Assembly: GCA_028687035.1 (NCBI GenBank)
Contig: JAQUAX010000008.1
Location: 62,001-126,000 of the forward strand
Source: Dechloromonas sp.
Lineage (GTDB): Bacteria > Pseudomonadota > Gammaproteobacteria > Burkholderiales > Rhodocyclaceae
Reading direction: 5' to 3'
Length of the DNA stretch: 64,000 nt
Shown: piece by piece, positions 62,628-64,000 of the stretch
Numbering within the stretch: position 1 is the first letter of the stretch
How the letters are laid out: each line of letters opens with the position of its first letter
Made by a program: the position numbers and the translations under genes
Notes under the pieces: generated by a model
Told to the model about the DNA's origin: nothing
Seen by the model: the letters and a program-made list of their open reading frames with translations, nothing else
Databases searched by the model: none

Positions 62628-64000
62628 TCTTCCTCTCCCGTCTTGATGTCGTCGACCTTGCGGCCGGACAGCACCTTCTTGATGCTCTGGTCCATGCGGC
62701 GGTGCGCGAACGCCTGCGTCTCGTAGCCGAGGTCGTCCATCGCGATGTTGATCAGCCGGCGGTTGTCGCCGGCCATGGTTTCCCGCAACTGGGCGATGGT
62801 CGCGACGATCTTCGCGGTCTCCGCCTCGTTCAGCAGGTGCGGATCTTCCTTCATCGCCGCCTCGGTCGCCTCGATCATGCGCTGCGCCTCGACCACGGCT
62901 TCCTTCAGCGCACGCGTCATCGCATCGTCCTTGGCGTGCTCCATCGAATCCTTCAGCATGCCGGCGATCTCGTCGTCGGACAGGCCGTAGGACGGCTTCA
63001 CGGTGACGCTCGACTCGACGCCGGTCGTCTGTTCGCGGGCCGTCACCGACAGCAGGCCGTCGGCGTCGACCTGGAAGGTGACGCGGATGCGCGCCGCGCC
63101 CGCCACCATCGGCGGAATGCCGCGCAGCTCGAAGCGGGCCAGCGAGCGGCAGTCGGCGACCATCTCGCGCTCGCCCTGGACGACGTGGATCGCCATCGCG
63201 GTCTGGCCGTCCTTGAAGGTCGTGAATTCCTGGGCGCGCGCCGTCGGGATCGTCGAATTGCGCGGGATCACCTTCTCGGTCAGCCCGCCCATGGTTTCCA
63301 GGCCGAGCGACAGCGGAATCACATCGAGCAGCAGCCAGTCGTCCTTGCCGGTCTTGTTGCCGGCCAGCAGGTTGGCCTGGGTCGCGGCGCCGAGCGCGAC
63401 GACCTTGTCCGGATCGAGGTTGGTCAGCGGTTCCTGGCGGAAGAAGTCGCCGACCGCCTTCTGGACCTGCGGCATCCGCGTCGCGCCGCCGACCATGACG
63501 ACGCCCTTGACGTCGTCGATGCGCAGCCCGGCGTCGCGCAGCGCCTTCTTGACCGGCTGCAGCGTCTTCGAGATCAGCGTCTGGGTGATTTCGGCAAAGG
63601 TCGCGACATCGAGCTTCAGGTCGACCATTTCGCCGGAGGACAGGCGCGCGGTGATCGGCGCTTCCGGGTTCAGCGTCAGGAATTCCTTGGCCTCGCGGCA
63701 GCGCATCATCAGCAGGCGGGCGTCTTCCGGCGACAACGGCTGCAGCCGGGCCTGCTCGATGACCCAGCAGAAGATGCGGTGGTCGAAATCGTCGCCGCCG
63801 AGCGCCGAATCGCCGCCGGTGGACATGACCTCGAAAACGCCCTTGGTCAGCTTCAGGATAGAGATGTCGAAAGTGCCGCCACCGAGGTCGTACACCGCAT
63901 AAACGCCCTCGGCCGCGTTGTCGAGGCCGTAGGCGATCGCCGCCGCGGTCGGTTCGTTCAGCAGGCGCAGCACGTTGAGGCCGGCCAGGCGTGCCGCATC
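62624..64000 (-). CDS. hscA: Fe-S protein assembly chaperone HscA (partial)
   Basis: The 3' part (about 458 codons) of an Hsp70-type chaperone; the gene begins beyond base 64000. The ATPase domain end ([28 protein letters not shown]) is visible near the window edge. The substrate-binding domain and a Glu/Lys-rich lid follow, ending KTGEEE. The position next to fdx and iscX makes HscA, which hands clusters off IscU, far more likely than DnaK. The C-terminal lid differs from that of DnaK. Confidence 0.94.
   Translation of the reverse strand, partial: DAARLAGLNVLRLLNEPTAAAIAYGLDNAAEGVYAVYDLGGGTFDISILKLTKGVFEVMSTGGDSALGGDDFDHRIFCWVIEQARLQPLSPEDARLLMMRCREAKEFLTLNPEAPITARLSSGEMVDLKLDVATFAEITQTLISKTLQPVKKALRDAGLRIDDVKGVVMVGGATRMPQVQKAVGDFFRQEPLTNLDPDKVVALGAATQANLLAGNKTGKDDWLLLDVIPLSLGLETMGGLTEKVIPRNSTIPTARAQEFTTFKDGQTAMAIHVVQGEREMVADCRSLARFELRGIPPMVAGAARIRVTFQVDADGLLSVTAREQTTGVESSVTVKPSYGLSDDEIAGMLKDSMEHAKDDAMTRALKEAVVEAQRMIEATEAAMKEDPHLLNEAETAKIVATIAQLRETMAGDNRRLINIAMDDLGYETQAFAHRRMDQSIKKVLSGRKVDDIKTGEEE

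Overview
The window is a GC-rich, almost fully coding stretch of a proteobacterial chromosome. Gene content and order point to a Betaproteobacterium, most likely of the Rhodocyclales (Dechloromonas/Azonexus-like). The clues are the nagZ-acpS-pdxJ-recO-era-rnc-DUF4845-lepB-lepA block, rpoE-rseC-degP next to nadB, the yceD-rpmF-plsX-fabHDG-acpP-fabF block, rne with rluC, and fdx-iscX next to hscA. The taxonomic call is inference from gene order and protein features; no search was run. I see no insertion sequence, prophage, integrase, CRISPR array, rRNA or pseudogene. This is core chromosome.

Layout. 1-1.1 kb: the end of an unknown gene and a nitrilase-family hydrolase with a signal peptide. 1.1-11.3 kb (minus): cell-wall recycling, ACP activation, vitamin B6, RecO, ribosome and RNA maturation (Era, RNase III, LepA), signal peptidase, then an envelope-stress locus (rpoE, rseC, degP, a small glutaredoxin-like protein). 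11.4-13.5 kb: nadB (+) meets a YgfX-like membrane protein. 13.5-19.6 kb (minus): the fatty-acid synthesis operon headed by yceD and rpmF, with a good sigma-70 promoter, an internal acpP promoter and two hairpins that could set expression ratios. 19.6-24 kb: maf and a methyltransferase (+), then rluC-gph-Rieske-sppA (-), all overlapping. 24-27 kb: rne with a long leader and a very strong terminator. 27-32 kb: a phosphatase and uvrB (-), an aminotransferase, tRNA-Asn(GTT) and moaA (+). 32-43 kb (minus): a small membrane protein, typA, a truncated haemoglobin, ygiQ, an ABC permease, radA, alr and a LysR regulator. 43-44 kb: lplT (+) behind a sequence that closely matches a Pho box. 44-50.6 kb: udg-rimI-tsaB (-), a small secreted Arg-rich protein, an OmpR/EnvZ-type pair (+), then thpR-ispF-ispD (-). 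50.6-55 kb (+): an MgtC/DUF4010 membrane protein followed by amrB-amrA-amrS (the AmmeMemoRadiSam trio) and a hydrolase-like gene, tightly coupled. 55-61.3 kb (+): mfd, aroG, a DUF167 protein and serB. 61.3-64 kb (minus): the distal part of the isc operon (hscA, fdx, iscX) followed by YkgJ-type, VF530-type and unknown small genes.

Most genes are housekeeping and packed with 4-bp ATGA/GTGA/TTGA overlaps, which implies translational coupling. The parts most worth following up are the five-gene AmmeMemoRadiSam operon, the Pho-box-like promoter of lplT, the rpoE locus that lacks rseA/rseB, and the hairpins and promoters inside the fatty-acid operon. Start sites were re-chosen for many genes from family N-termini, Shine-Dalgarno (SD) spacing and overlap with the upstream gene. 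All functional calls rest on motif recognition by eye.
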